DNA from: Bacillus proteolyticus
GTDB taxonomy: Bacteria > Bacillota > Bacilli > Bacillales > Bacillaceae_G
Assembly (NCBI RefSeq): GCF_001884065.1
Contig: NZ_MACH01000092.1
Coordinates: 349,414 to 413,413 of the forward strand
Reading direction: 5' to 3'
DNA: 64,000 nucleotides
Part shown: one piece after another, positions 34,141 through 42,017 of the stretch
How the letters are laid out: the number at the start of each line of letters is the position of its first letter
Position numbering within the stretch: position 1 is the first letter of the stretch
Program-made: the position numbers and the translations under genes
The notes under the pieces: generated by a model
Database searches by the model: none
Told to the model about the DNA's origin: nothing
Seen by the model: only the letters and a program-made list of their open reading frames with translations

Positions 34141-34269
34141 ACCCTCATAGTGGAAGTAGGAACTGATGTGTTAATTATATTCAAAAGTAATGGAATAGGA
34201 TTTTTTTCATTTAATACTATCTATACAACAAAAAATCAATATTGGCGGTACTCTATTAGTAAAAAATAA
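34141..34269 (+). pseudogene. 3' remnant of an unknown gene (plus strand)
   Basis: 42 open codons without a start, between TGA (34138-34140) and TAA (34267-34269), reading EVGTDVLIIFKSNGIGFFSF then NQYWRYSISKK. The composition is protein-like and the stop abuts a terminator, as in a true gene end. The family was not recognised. Confidence 0.4.
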
Positions 34270-34295
34270 AAACCGACTTAAAAAATTCGGTTTTT
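34268..34295. terminator. Bidirectional terminator between two gene remnants
   Basis: AAAAACCGA (34268-34276) and TCGGTTTTT (34287-34295) pair perfectly with T and A runs on both sides. Confidence 0.75.
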
Positions 34296-34324
34296 ATTCC
34301 CAAATTTTGCGAACTCCCTCAATC

Positions 34325-34501
34325 TTACCATTGATATTGTTTCTTTTTTTCAAATTTATCAATTCTTCTAATAGAACCAATCCGATTGTCATTCTTTCCC
34401 TTAACTTCATTAATTAACATCTGTTTCAATGCCTTTAACTTTGGTAAAATCACCTTCGGATAGTTTATATTTGCGATTATAGAAAATAAGTCTAATAAAC
34501 A
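34325..34501 (-). pseudogene. 3' remnant of an unknown gene (minus strand)
   Basis: About 58 open codons without a start, reading LLDLFSIIANINYPKVILPK, LKALKQMLINEVKGKNDNRI and GSIRRIDKFEKKKQYQW before TAA at 34325-34327. This looks like a real helical C terminus. The upstream part is gone; the intact GNAT gene at 34562 starts on the far side. The family was not recognised. Confidence 0.5.
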
Positions 34502-34561
34502 TTAATTTAATAAGATTGGCTAGCTTTATTACGTTGTATAATTTGTACACACACCATTCAT

Positions 34562-35332
34562 TTACCTATTATTCACAAAATAAGTATCATACGCCTTATC
34601 AAAAACATACCCTAACTTTTCTGCTAGTTTGGCAGAAGTACTATTCGCTGCGTCCCAGTTTGGATACCTCCCCTTTTCTAAACAATCCAATATTAAGGCT
34701 GCACTAACTACAGTTGCCAGTCCCTTTCTTCTATGATTTGGGTCAGTAGCAACTTCGATTTCAATACCATCATCATAAATACTATATGATGACGCACCGC
34801 ATACGACTTCTCCCTTATACAGAATGCTATAACCTATACCTCGATTTACATAATCATCTATTGAACGGAATTGGCTTATAAAATCTTCAGAAACCTTGTG
34901 TAATGATGGGTTATTCGCGATATGCTCATCTACCTTTCTTAATTCATATCCTTTTGGAAGTGCCGATATAACAGATTGTAATTTTGTATGATTAAACACT
35001 TCTGGATTTCTTTTAAATTTATATCGTAAAAACTTATCTATTTTTCTTTCATGGAATATTTCTAAACGCTTTTTCCATTGATCACTATTTACGATTACTA
35101 AAATTCTTTCAGGGATGTTACATAATAACTCTTCTGTCTCTTTTGCATTTGGATCCCCAGCGTAAAATGTAAAAATCCCTACCGTAATTTGCGCTACTGT
35201 CGGATTTTCAAGATCGTTCACCCAAGCGGTGCCCATATGTCCTTGTAAATAAGAAAGTAGAACAACATTATTAAAATCCTCGAACATAGAAACTAATTTT
35301 TTTCTTGTATGTATTTTTGCCTCATATATCAT
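34562..35332 (-). CDS. GNAT acetyltransferase of the ZmaR-like (PF12746) type
   Basis: 256 residues. An N-terminal domain (about 1-120) precedes a GNAT domain with EIEVATDPNHRRKGLATVVS as the acetyl-CoA motif (about 190-210) and a C-terminal WDAANSTSAKLAEKLGYVF region. This two-domain layout is that of the GNAT_acetyltran family, which includes the zwittermicin A resistance protein ZmaR. Whether it gives resistance is unknown. GCGGGA precedes the ATG. Confidence 0.8.
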   Translation of the reverse strand: MIYEAKIHTRKKLVSMFEDFNNVVLLSYLQGHMGTAWVNDLENPTVAQITVGIFTFYAGDPNAKETEELLCNIPERILVIVNSDQWKKRLEIFHERKIDKFLRYKFKRNPEVFNHTKLQSVISALPKGYELRKVDEHIANNPSLHKVSEDFISQFRSIDDYVNRGIGYSILYKGEVVCGASSYSIYDDGIEIEVATDPNHRRKGLATVVSAALILDCLEKGRYPNWDAANSTSAKLAEKLGYVFDKAYDTYFVNNR

Positions 35333-35815
35333 TTACATTCCCGCTTTCTTTAAAATCAACTAGATTCAACATTTTCATGAGTTAACTTTTATTAGTATTC
35401 TTATACACACTTATTTATTCTCTAAGCAAATGTCTATGAAACTCAAATATCAAATAATTATAAATTATACGTAAATGCAAATTTATTATAACATCTAATT
35501 ACATTGAAATGATTTTCCAATCAAGAATTGCTATTTTCAGATTCATTTTAGTCCTCATATCTCATTTCCTATTTACAGGTAAAAACATTACTATTCACAA
35601 ATAATAGATAGCATTAGGACCTTACCACATAGCTATCCACTCAATTAATACATTGTTCCCCAAAACGAAAAATTTATAATTCCTCAATATAAAAATACAT
35701 ACATCCCAATATTTTAATAAATTCTATTTGTTGATAAATTTTTGCATGCATACCAAATCAAGATAAATAACTGTAAGATTAATTTATAAATAAGCTTTTT
35801 AAGGGGGATTATAAA
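35333..35815. other. Intergenic region, 483 bases
   Basis: Very AT-rich and without a convincing open frame, hairpin or operator. A -10-like TAAATA near 35763-35768 may belong to the isochorismatase-like gene, but no good -35 goes with it. Nothing else seen. Confidence 0.5.
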
Positions 35816-36451
35816 ATGTCTGATTTCTATTCTCGTCTTTCAAAAAGTGATGCCGCTGTTCTTCTAGTAGATCATCAAACTGGTCTGATTTCTAGCCTAG
35901 TGCGTGACTATGGTGTTGATGAGTTCAAGAATAATGTTTTAGCTCTTGCTAATACCGCTAAGTTTTTTGATTTACCGGTTATTTTAACAACTAGCTTCGA
36001 AGATGGCCCTAATGGCCCACTCATGCAAGAATTAATTGAACTTTTTCCAAATGCGCCTAAAATAGCGCGTCCAGGACAAATTAACGCATGGGACAATGAT
36101 GAGTTTGTAAAAGCTATTGAAGCAACAGGTAAAAAACAGCTAATTATCGCCGGCGTAGTTACTGATGTTTGTGTTGCATTCCCAGCTCTATCAGCTGTAA
36201 ATGCAGGGTATGAGGTATTTGTTGTAACGGATGCATCTGGAACTTTTAATAAACAAGTTGCTGATGCCGCTCTTATGCGTATGGCTCATGGGGGAGTCCA
36301 ATTAATGAACTGGTTTAGCGTTGCAGCTGAATTACAGCGCGACTGGCGAAATGATATTGAGGGCTTTGGAGCTTTACTTGCTAAGCATCTTCCAAGTTAT
36401 CAAAATATCATCGGAAGTTATAGGGCCGCTCAAAAAGAATTTAGTAAATAA
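35816..36451 (+). CDS. Isochorismatase-family (YcaC-like) cysteine hydrolase
   Basis: 211 residues. LLVDHQTGLISSLVRDY (Asp19), the NAWDNDEFVKAI stretch, and AGVVTDVCVAFPALSAVNAG with the nucleophile Cys119 give the cysteine-hydrolase pattern, closest to YcaC. FVVTDASGTFNKQVADAALM follows. YcaC-type enzymes are octameric hydrolases of unknown natural substrate. GGGGG lies eight bases before the ATG. Single gene with its own terminator. Confidence 0.88.
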   Translation: MSDFYSRLSKSDAAVLLVDHQTGLISSLVRDYGVDEFKNNVLALANTAKFFDLPVILTTSFEDGPNGPLMQELIELFPNAPKIARPGQINAWDNDEFVKAIEATGKKQLIIAGVVTDVCVAFPALSAVNAGYEVFVVTDASGTFNKQVADAALMRMAHGGVQLMNWFSVAAELQRDWRNDIEGFGALLAKHLPSYQNIIGSYRAAQKEFSK

Positions 36452-36817
36452 ATTACTCAATTTTAAATAACTATTTAAACTCAATAATGACTACCACTAG
36501 CAATTCTCATAATTAAGAAAAGGGCTACTTCAATGGCCCTTTTCTTAATTACTTTACAAAAATTGTATGAGCTCTTTCATTACATTTAGTAATACTTAAA
36601 TAATGTTTCTTAGTTTAACTGTTATGGATACCTTCATAATTTGTTGTAAAAGAACGTATCATGATAGGAATTTACACATAGCAATTAATCGTACAACTAA
36701 CCGCTCTATATACTTCTAACATTCATATTAACTATGTGATTTTTGCGTTATTTCAATCCACCTAGTATATGTAAAAACCCTCATTATATTGTAGGAGGGT
36801 TAATCAATATAAATCCT
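36452..36817. other. Intergenic region, 366 bases
   Basis: Contains the terminator at 36511-36550. The remaining sequence up to the minus-strand gene end at 36818 shows no coding signal; AAAACCCTC/GAGGG near 36775-36800 may form a weak hairpin that ends that gene. Confidence 0.5.
36511..36550 (+). terminator. Terminator after the isochorismatase-like gene
   Basis: AATTAAGAAAAGGGC (36511-36525) and GCCCTTTTCTTAATT (36536-36550) form a perfect 15-bp stem. Confidence 0.85.
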
Positions 36818-37603
36818 TTATATTTCCTTCTTAGAAATAAAGGATTCTGTAGCACCATTTTTATATATTTTAGTCAATTTAATAATTGACTTGTACGTCT
36901 TATTGTCATTCGTTACCATCTTTTTCATCTCTTCTATTTCGGCATTACCAGTTCCACTCTCGATTTTCAAACAGTTCGAAATGTTAAGGTAGCCACTCGA
37001 AGCGAAAAGAATAATAAACGTAAGATCAGGGAAATTAATGAACAGTATTCCAAACTTTAAAGGATTCGCAGCCGTATCTGATAAAACTAACCGAAAATTT
37101 AATAGTTCAGGCAGTCGAACAAAATCTTTAGAAACAATCGCTTCACCTACTATAGTAATTTGCTTTACGACATTCCCAAGTTCATCTGTAAACTCCATAC
37201 AACTAGGCGCATCAATTGTTTTTGCTTGTAGTGATAAATCCAATTCTGGATTGTGAAAGTCAAAAAAGAGTGTACTTCCTTCCGTTAAACATTGCGGGCA
37301 AACATTTCCAAGTAGACTAAAATCCTCTTCAATAAATTTAACTTTCGTTTTACAACTACAAATTTTCCCTATTCGGATTGCATCAATTCTCGAGCAATCT
37401 ACAAAGATAACCTCATCGTCCTCTTGTACGAATGATACAATCCCCTTCATCTCATTAAATGAAAGGAAATAGGATACAACAATTTCGTTTCCAGCTATTA
37501 CTATACTCTCCACTTTAGTAAACGGTTCTAGACTTTGTAAAAATTCACATATGCTTTTTTGATCACATTGACAATTTCGTCTCGACCCACAACCCACTTT
37601 CAC
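36818..37603 (-). CDS. Hypothetical Cys-rich protein, possibly spore-related
   Basis: 261 residues from a GTG (37603) with GGAAGGGATGGA upstream. The N terminus is Cys-rich (VGCGSRRNCQCDQKSICEFL), and more Cys occur as CSC and CPQC (about 84-107). The rest is beta-rich without a membrane helix. The short spacing of Cys and the style recall CotY/ExsY-type spore proteins, but the match is not good enough to name it. A zinc-binding role through CSC...CPQC is another option. Function unknown. Confidence 0.5.
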   Translation of the reverse strand: MKVGCGSRRNCQCDQKSICEFLQSLEPFTKVESIVIAGNEIVVSYFLSFNEMKGIVSFVQEDDEVIFVDCSRIDAIRIGKICSCKTKVKFIEEDFSLLGNVCPQCLTEGSTLFFDFHNPELDLSLQAKTIDAPSCMEFTDELGNVVKQITIVGEAIVSKDFVRLPELLNFRLVLSDTAANPLKFGILFINFPDLTFIILFASSGYLNISNCLKIESGTGNAEIEEMKKMVTNDNKTYKSIIKLTKIYKNGATESFISKKEI

Positions 37604-37780
37604 TCCATCCCTTCCCTATATGTTTTTATCTAATACATATAATATGAGCGAAATGTGAGAAAAGCTTGGACAATATAACTTTAACGTAGGAATATAGTTG
37701 CCTACTCATAACATTCATTATGAAATTACGTCAATAATGAGTAATAACACATAAATTCCCCTATAAATACATATAACAAT

Positions 37781-37809
37781 TTCATCTTTCAATGAAAAAG
37801 CGTTATAAT
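37781..37809 (+). promoter_or_regulatory. Probable promoter of the 37853 gene
   Basis: TATAAT at 37804-37809 with TTCATC 17 bases upstream as a poor -35. The gene start is 44 bases downstream. Confidence 0.45.
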
Positions 37810-37852
37810 GAGGTGTAGCCTCTACGATTACGTTATAAAGGAGATTAAAACA

Positions 37853-38173
37853 ATGGCTAAAATTAAAGTGTACCAAGCAAAAGAAGAAAATATGGAAGCA
37901 GTAAAAAACATCATTGATGTTGAGGAACAAAACCCAACTGCTGAAAACTTACAAAATCTATACGCATGTGTATTAGAAACTGAAGATATGGCATTGCCTG
38001 AATCATACATTGAAGAAGATATCTTAATTGATTCTATGGAAGTTATGGTTAACGCTTCTCAAAGCAAACTAAGAGACTTAGGTACATATGATGTAATCGA
38101 AGTTCAAAACAAAGGTAAGAAAACGCAAATTTTATTATTAGCAGACGAAGAATACGAAATTATCGAAGGCTAA
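37853..38173 (+). CDS. Conserved-looking small acidic protein
   Basis: 106 residues from the ATG at 37853 (AAAGGAG eight bases upstream). Strongly acidic with a C-terminal strand region (GKKTQILLLADEEYEIIEG). No membrane segment and no family recognised. It has a good promoter and a very strong terminator, so it is likely well expressed. Confidence 0.65.
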   Translation: MAKIKVYQAKEENMEAVKNIIDVEEQNPTAENLQNLYACVLETEDMALPESYIEEDILIDSMEVMVNASQSKLRDLGTYDVIEVQNKGKKTQILLLADEEYEIIEG

Positions 38174-38190
38174 TCTGAATCCGTACATAC

Positions 38191-38225
38191 GAAAAAGCTC
38201 CTTTCAATTTGAAAGGAGCTTTTTC
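38191..38225. terminator. Strong bidirectional terminator
   Basis: GAAAAAGCTCCTTTC (38191-38205) and GAAAGGAGCTTTTTC (38211-38225) pair perfectly between convergent genes. Confidence 0.9.
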
Positions 38226-38226
38226 A

Positions 38227-39762
38227 TTACGCTTTTGATACTTCACTCTTTTTATTCTTTTGTTTTTTCTGTAATACCATACGCTCATTTCCCATAAAGA
38301 AAATGAATATGAATGCTAAACCTGCTGGTACTAACGCCCACATAAATGTTTGAACGATTGAACTAGAAAGAGCGTCAATAATTTTATCTAATATTTGCGG
38401 CGGAATTTGAGATCTCGCCGCTTCTGATAAAATAGCTCTTGAATCTCCTAAAGCGTTTGTATTCATTCCTCCGCTCATCCCTTTAAACGCTTCTTCTAAT
38501 TGATCTTGGAAACCTGTTCTTTGGATCATTCCGAAGATTGTAATACCAAGCGTCATTCCTAATGAACGAATGAAATTACTCGTTGAAGTCGCAGATCCGC
38601 GCTGTTCCATACCGAAGTTGTGAATAGCTGCCATACTTAGTACAGAGAATGAGAAACCGACTCCAAATCCGATAATAATCATATAAATCGTTAATAATAC
38701 ACGACTTGTTTCTGGTGTTAACGTGCTTAATAAGAATAATCCAAGTAGCATAATAACCGCAGAAATAATCATAATGTTTCGATAGCTAAGTTTTGTCGTT
38801 AAAAATCCGCCTAATTGCGCTGTTACGACTGACCCTAACATCATTGGTAAAAGTAATAATCCCGAGTTTGTTGCAGTGCCACCGTATACACCTTGAATGA
38901 ATAACGGAATATATACAGTTGCTGACATAAATGCAGCCCCGTAACATAACGCAATAATGGTACTCATTCCGAATAGACGTTGTTTAAACATCTCAAATGA
39001 AATGATTGGTTCTTCTACTTTTCGTTCAATAACAATAAAAGCAATTACTAAAATAGCGAACCCAGCAAATAAACTTAAAATAAAGCTAGAATCCCAATCG
39101 TATTTTTGTCCGCCTAGTTCTAGGGCAAACATTAAACAAACTACTGCACCAACTAAAGTAATGGCGCCAAACCAATCAATCTTTTGCTTTCTATGAACTC
39201 GTGACTCTTTATAAAAGAATGTAATAAAAATAAGTGCTAAAATTCCAAGTGGTAAGTTAATATAAAACACCCAGTGCCAGCTAATATAATCCGTAATATA
39301 TGCGCCAAGTAATGGCCCGAAAATACTTGATAAACCAAATACTGCTCCGAATAATCCACCCATTTTCCCGCGTTTTTCTGGAGGGAAGATATCAAAAACG
39401 ATAGTAAATGCGATCGGCACTAGTGCCCCGCCGCCAATACCTTGAATAGCACGATAAATACCTAACTGTGTAATATTTTCAGCAGTTCCACAAAGTGCCG
39501 AACCAATCATAAAGACGATTAAACCGAAAATAAAGAATCTCTTTCTACCATACATATCTGATAGTTTACCGAAAATCGGCATGCCTGCCATTTCTGCGAC
39601 CATATAGGCAGAAACGACCCATACAAAGTTTTCAAGGCCTCCTAAGTCACCAACGATTGTTCCCATCGCTGTTACGACAATGGTATTATCCATTGATGCC
39701 ATTAAAATACCTAGCAATAAGCCCGCCACAACAAAGCCGAGCTTATTATTTTTCTCAACCAT
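38227..39762 (-). CDS. MFS multidrug transporter, DHA2 (14-helix, EmrB/QacA) family
   Basis: 511 residues from the ATG at 39762 (GGGAGAG upstream). About 14 membrane helices. Motif A is GKLSDMYGRKRFF, motif C (antiporter) GLSSIFGPLLGAYITDY, and motif D1 MDNTIVVTAMG in helix 1. It should export drugs or other hydrophobic molecules using the proton gradient. It is the last gene of a run yhbD-bactofilin-bactofilin-MFS on the same strand with short gaps, so expression may be shared. Confidence 0.9.
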   Translation of the reverse strand: MVEKNNKLGFVVAGLLLGILMASMDNTIVVTAMGTIVGDLGGLENFVWVVSAYMVAEMAGMPIFGKLSDMYGRKRFFIFGLIVFMIGSALCGTAENITQLGIYRAIQGIGGGALVPIAFTIVFDIFPPEKRGKMGGLFGAVFGLSSIFGPLLGAYITDYISWHWVFYINLPLGILALIFITFFYKESRVHRKQKIDWFGAITLVGAVVCLMFALELGGQKYDWDSSFILSLFAGFAILVIAFIVIERKVEEPIISFEMFKQRLFGMSTIIALCYGAAFMSATVYIPLFIQGVYGGTATNSGLLLLPMMLGSVVTAQLGGFLTTKLSYRNIMIISAVIMLLGLFLLSTLTPETSRVLLTIYMIIIGFGVGFSFSVLSMAAIHNFGMEQRGSATSTSNFIRSLGMTLGITIFGMIQRTGFQDQLEEAFKGMSGGMNTNALGDSRAILSEAARSQIPPQILDKIIDALSSSIVQTFMWALVPAGLAFIFIFFMGNERMVLQKKQKNKKSEVSKA

Positions 39763-39785
39763 AACTTTACTCTCCCTCATACTAC

Positions 39786-40499
39786 TTATATTTGTTTATG
39801 TTCTTTTACGACTGTATTACCTTTCTGATTAAAACTAGTATGATATTCTACTACACTAATTTCACAGCCAGGGCCAATTATAACATGATTTCCTCTTACT
39901 ACGTCTGCTATTGTATGTTCTAAATAAATATCATCACCCTCAATAATTGATGTTTGAAGACTTCCTGCATGACTTGTAAAAGGAATAAATCTCGATTTTT
40001 TACGCACTGTAATCTTTTTCCCACCGATTTCTCTCACTTTACTTCCTTCATAACGAATTGAGATTTCAATATTTTCAGCATTAAGTAATCCATCACTTTC
40101 AAGACCACCAGTTAGTGATAATTCTTCTACTTCAATATCTCCCTTCACATTTAAAGCACCTTTCACATCTACGAAATCACCTGAAAACCTTCCTTTTACT
40201 TCAATCATACCTCTTACTTTTGTTTTTTCAATATGAGCATCACCATGCATTTGTGTATTGCCATATACTTTTATACATTCCGCATCTACGTTTCCTTGTA
40301 CTTCACTGTCCCCATACACGACATAGTTTTTAACTTTCATATTACCGCGTACATCACTCGTGCCGTACGTTTTAAATTCATTACAACTCATATCATTAGA
40401 AATTGTTCCTTCGCCGCGTATCTTTACTTTGTTATAATCTCCGCCTGCTGAACTACCAGAACCATTTACAGTAAGGCTATGTTGATGTCCCATACTCAT
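39786..40499 (-). CDS. Bactofilin-type polymer-forming protein (YhbF-like)
   Basis: 237 residues. A right-handed beta-helix is read from the regular Gly-x-hydrophobic repeats (GDYNKVKIRGEGTI, SDVRGNMKVKNYVVYGDSEV, GNVDAECIKVYGNTQM). It is a paralogue of the next gene upstream (40512), and the pair matches B. subtilis yhbE/yhbF, bactofilins that polymerise at the membrane and support flagellar assembly there. Two in-frame ATGs (40499 and 40493) follow AAGGAAGGGAG; the first is used here. Confidence 0.83.
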   Translation of the reverse strand: MSMGHQHSLTVNGSGSSAGGDYNKVKIRGEGTISNDMSCNEFKTYGTSDVRGNMKVKNYVVYGDSEVQGNVDAECIKVYGNTQMHGDAHIEKTKVRGMIEVKGRFSGDFVDVKGALNVKGDIEVEELSLTGGLESDGLLNAENIEISIRYEGSKVREIGGKKITVRKKSRFIPFTSHAGSLQTSIIEGDDIYLEHTIADVVRGNHVIIGPGCEISVVEYHTSFNQKGNTVVKEHKQI

Positions 40500-40511
40500 T
40501 TCTCCCTTCCT

Positions 40512-41222
40512 TTAAACCTGCTTAATTTCTTTTACATTTGCACTTTTATCAACAGTAAGAACACCAGTATATTCAATAAGTTCAATCTCACAGTTCGGTC
40601 CTACTACAACATTGTTTCCCCTTACCGTTTTTATGTGAGCATAATCAATATCGATATTGTCACCTTCTAACAATTCAGCCTCTAACTGCAAGCCAAATAC
40701 TGTTTTAAAAAGTTTACTAAAAGTACTCAATCTATGTCCTACTTTAATCGTTTGTCCGCCAATTTCTTTCGCTCTACATGTACCGTGAATATTAATATTA
40801 ATTTCATCTGCGCTTAATAAACCACCTACCGTGAACTGTCCCTCTGAAGAAAAAACATCAACCTCGCAATTACCATCAATCGTCGCTTGCCCATTGATTT
40901 TAAATTCTTCACCGGTGACATTTCCACCTATCGTACCTTTTCCTGCAATTTTTAAACTGTTCGCCTTTACATCTTGTGTAATTGTCGCTTTCCCATCGAT
41001 TCGCATCATTTCTGCGCTAACTGTACCATCAACTTTGCCTGATCCGCTAATTCTCGCATTGCCACTTTTCAAATCACCAGTAACAGTTCCGTAACCATTA
41101 CATTCAAATTGGTCGCATTCAACGTTTCCGTTAACAGTTCCTTTTCCATTTAGTTGCACTTTATGAAACTCTCCACCGTTTGATGAACCATATCCGTTTA
41201 TAATTAAATTTTCTGTACGCAT
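40512..41222 (-). CDS. Bactofilin-type polymer-forming protein (YhbE-like)
   Basis: 236 residues with about ten beta-helix turns (EFHKVQLNGKGTVNGNVECD, QFECNGYGTVTGDLKSGNAR, GKATITQDVKANSLKIAGKG). GGAGGAG precedes the ATG. It should form filaments without nucleotide. It lies 13 bases after yhbD and 12 bases before its paralogue, so the three are one operon. The C-terminal third (EAELLEGDNIDIDYAHIKTV onward) is shared with the paralogue. Confidence 0.85.
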   Translation of the reverse strand: MRTENLIINGYGSSNGGEFHKVQLNGKGTVNGNVECDQFECNGYGTVTGDLKSGNARISGSGKVDGTVSAEMMRIDGKATITQDVKANSLKIAGKGTIGGNVTGEEFKINGQATIDGNCEVDVFSSEGQFTVGGLLSADEININIHGTCRAKEIGGQTIKVGHRLSTFSKLFKTVFGLQLEAELLEGDNIDIDYAHIKTVRGNNVVVGPNCEIELIEYTGVLTVDKSANVKEIKQV

Positions 41223-41235
41223 TATTTCTCCTCCA

Positions 41236-41859
41236 CTACAACAGTTTACTTTTTAATGCTTCGGTATATTTCATAATTGCTACACGTAAAACAATCTTTG
41301 TTCCCTTTTCAAAAATTAAATCCTCAACGCCTGATACTAAGAAGCATGTAGAAATCCCTAACTTCCGAATAATAACTAAGTCACAATTCTTATGTTTAAT
41401 CGCTTCGTAATTTTCACGTAATACTTGTAAGACCATTTTCCCCTCTTCTAAACTAACGTCTCCTGATTGAAGTAGTTCTTCTAACATATACACATAAAGA
41501 ATATCTACAAATTGAAATTCTGTTGTTTTATTCGTTTGTTCTATGAAGAATTGTAAAACTGGCTCTGATGCAATACCCTTACGTAACAAATCATCTTTTG
41601 TTAAATGAATTTCTGTCACGCTCGGTGAAAACATATTTGCTAATTCATCTAGTGATAAATCCTCTTTCATCGTTTGAATTTTATCAATACGTTCTAATAT
41701 CTTTTCTTTCGGAAAAAATGTTTCCTGACCTGTGAACGTTGACTTTCGTACAAACCAATCTTCCGGTATTAAACTTTTTCTCTTCCACCTATATAACTGT
41801 CCGTATGAAATACCAGTTAGTTCTAATAAATCTTTTTTTGAAATTAAATCTGTACTCAA
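41236..41859 (-). CDS. YhbD-like protein with MerR-type HTH (DUF4004)
   Basis: 207 residues from a TTG at 41859, chosen because AGGAAGGAG lies ten bases upstream. The N terminus is a MerR-like helix-turn-helix (ISKKDLLELTGISYGQLYRW, then KRKSLIPEDW). The C-terminal part is helical. Together with the two bactofilin genes this is the yhbD-yhbE-yhbF arrangement. It probably regulates the operon; DNA-binding is inferred from the HTH. Confidence 0.8.
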   Translation of the reverse strand: MSTDLISKKDLLELTGISYGQLYRWKRKSLIPEDWFVRKSTFTGQETFFPKEKILERIDKIQTMKEDLSLDELANMFSPSVTEIHLTKDDLLRKGIASEPVLQFFIEQTNKTTEFQFVDILYVYMLEELLQSGDVSLEEGKMVLQVLRENYEAIKHKNCDLVIIRKLGISTCFLVSGVEDLIFEKGTKIVLRVAIMKYTEALKSKLL

Positions 41860-41973
41860 CTGTATAACACTCCTTCCTGATAACAATGTAACATAACACT
41901 GTTACGTTGTAAACGAACTTCTATCACAAGTGGCATAACAATGTGTGAAACAAACCTGTCTTACCTACAAAAA

Positions 41974-42012
41974 AGGTTCTCACACATCTCTTTAAAATGC
42001 GTGAGAACCTAT
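41974..42012 (-). terminator. Terminator after the SgrR-like gene
   Basis: AGGTTCTCAC (41974-41983) and GTGAGAACCT (42001-42010) pair perfectly, directly behind the stop codon on the minus strand, with a T run after it. Confidence 0.85.
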
Positions 42013-42017
42013 ATTTT

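Larger units (their letters stand above)
33937..34561. other. Gap with two converging gene remnants
   Basis: 625 bases with no intact gene. It holds a plus-strand protein tail (34141-34269), a hairpin (34268-34295) and a minus-strand protein tail (34325-34501). The rest (33937-34140) shows nothing beyond AT-rich sequence. Confidence 0.6.
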
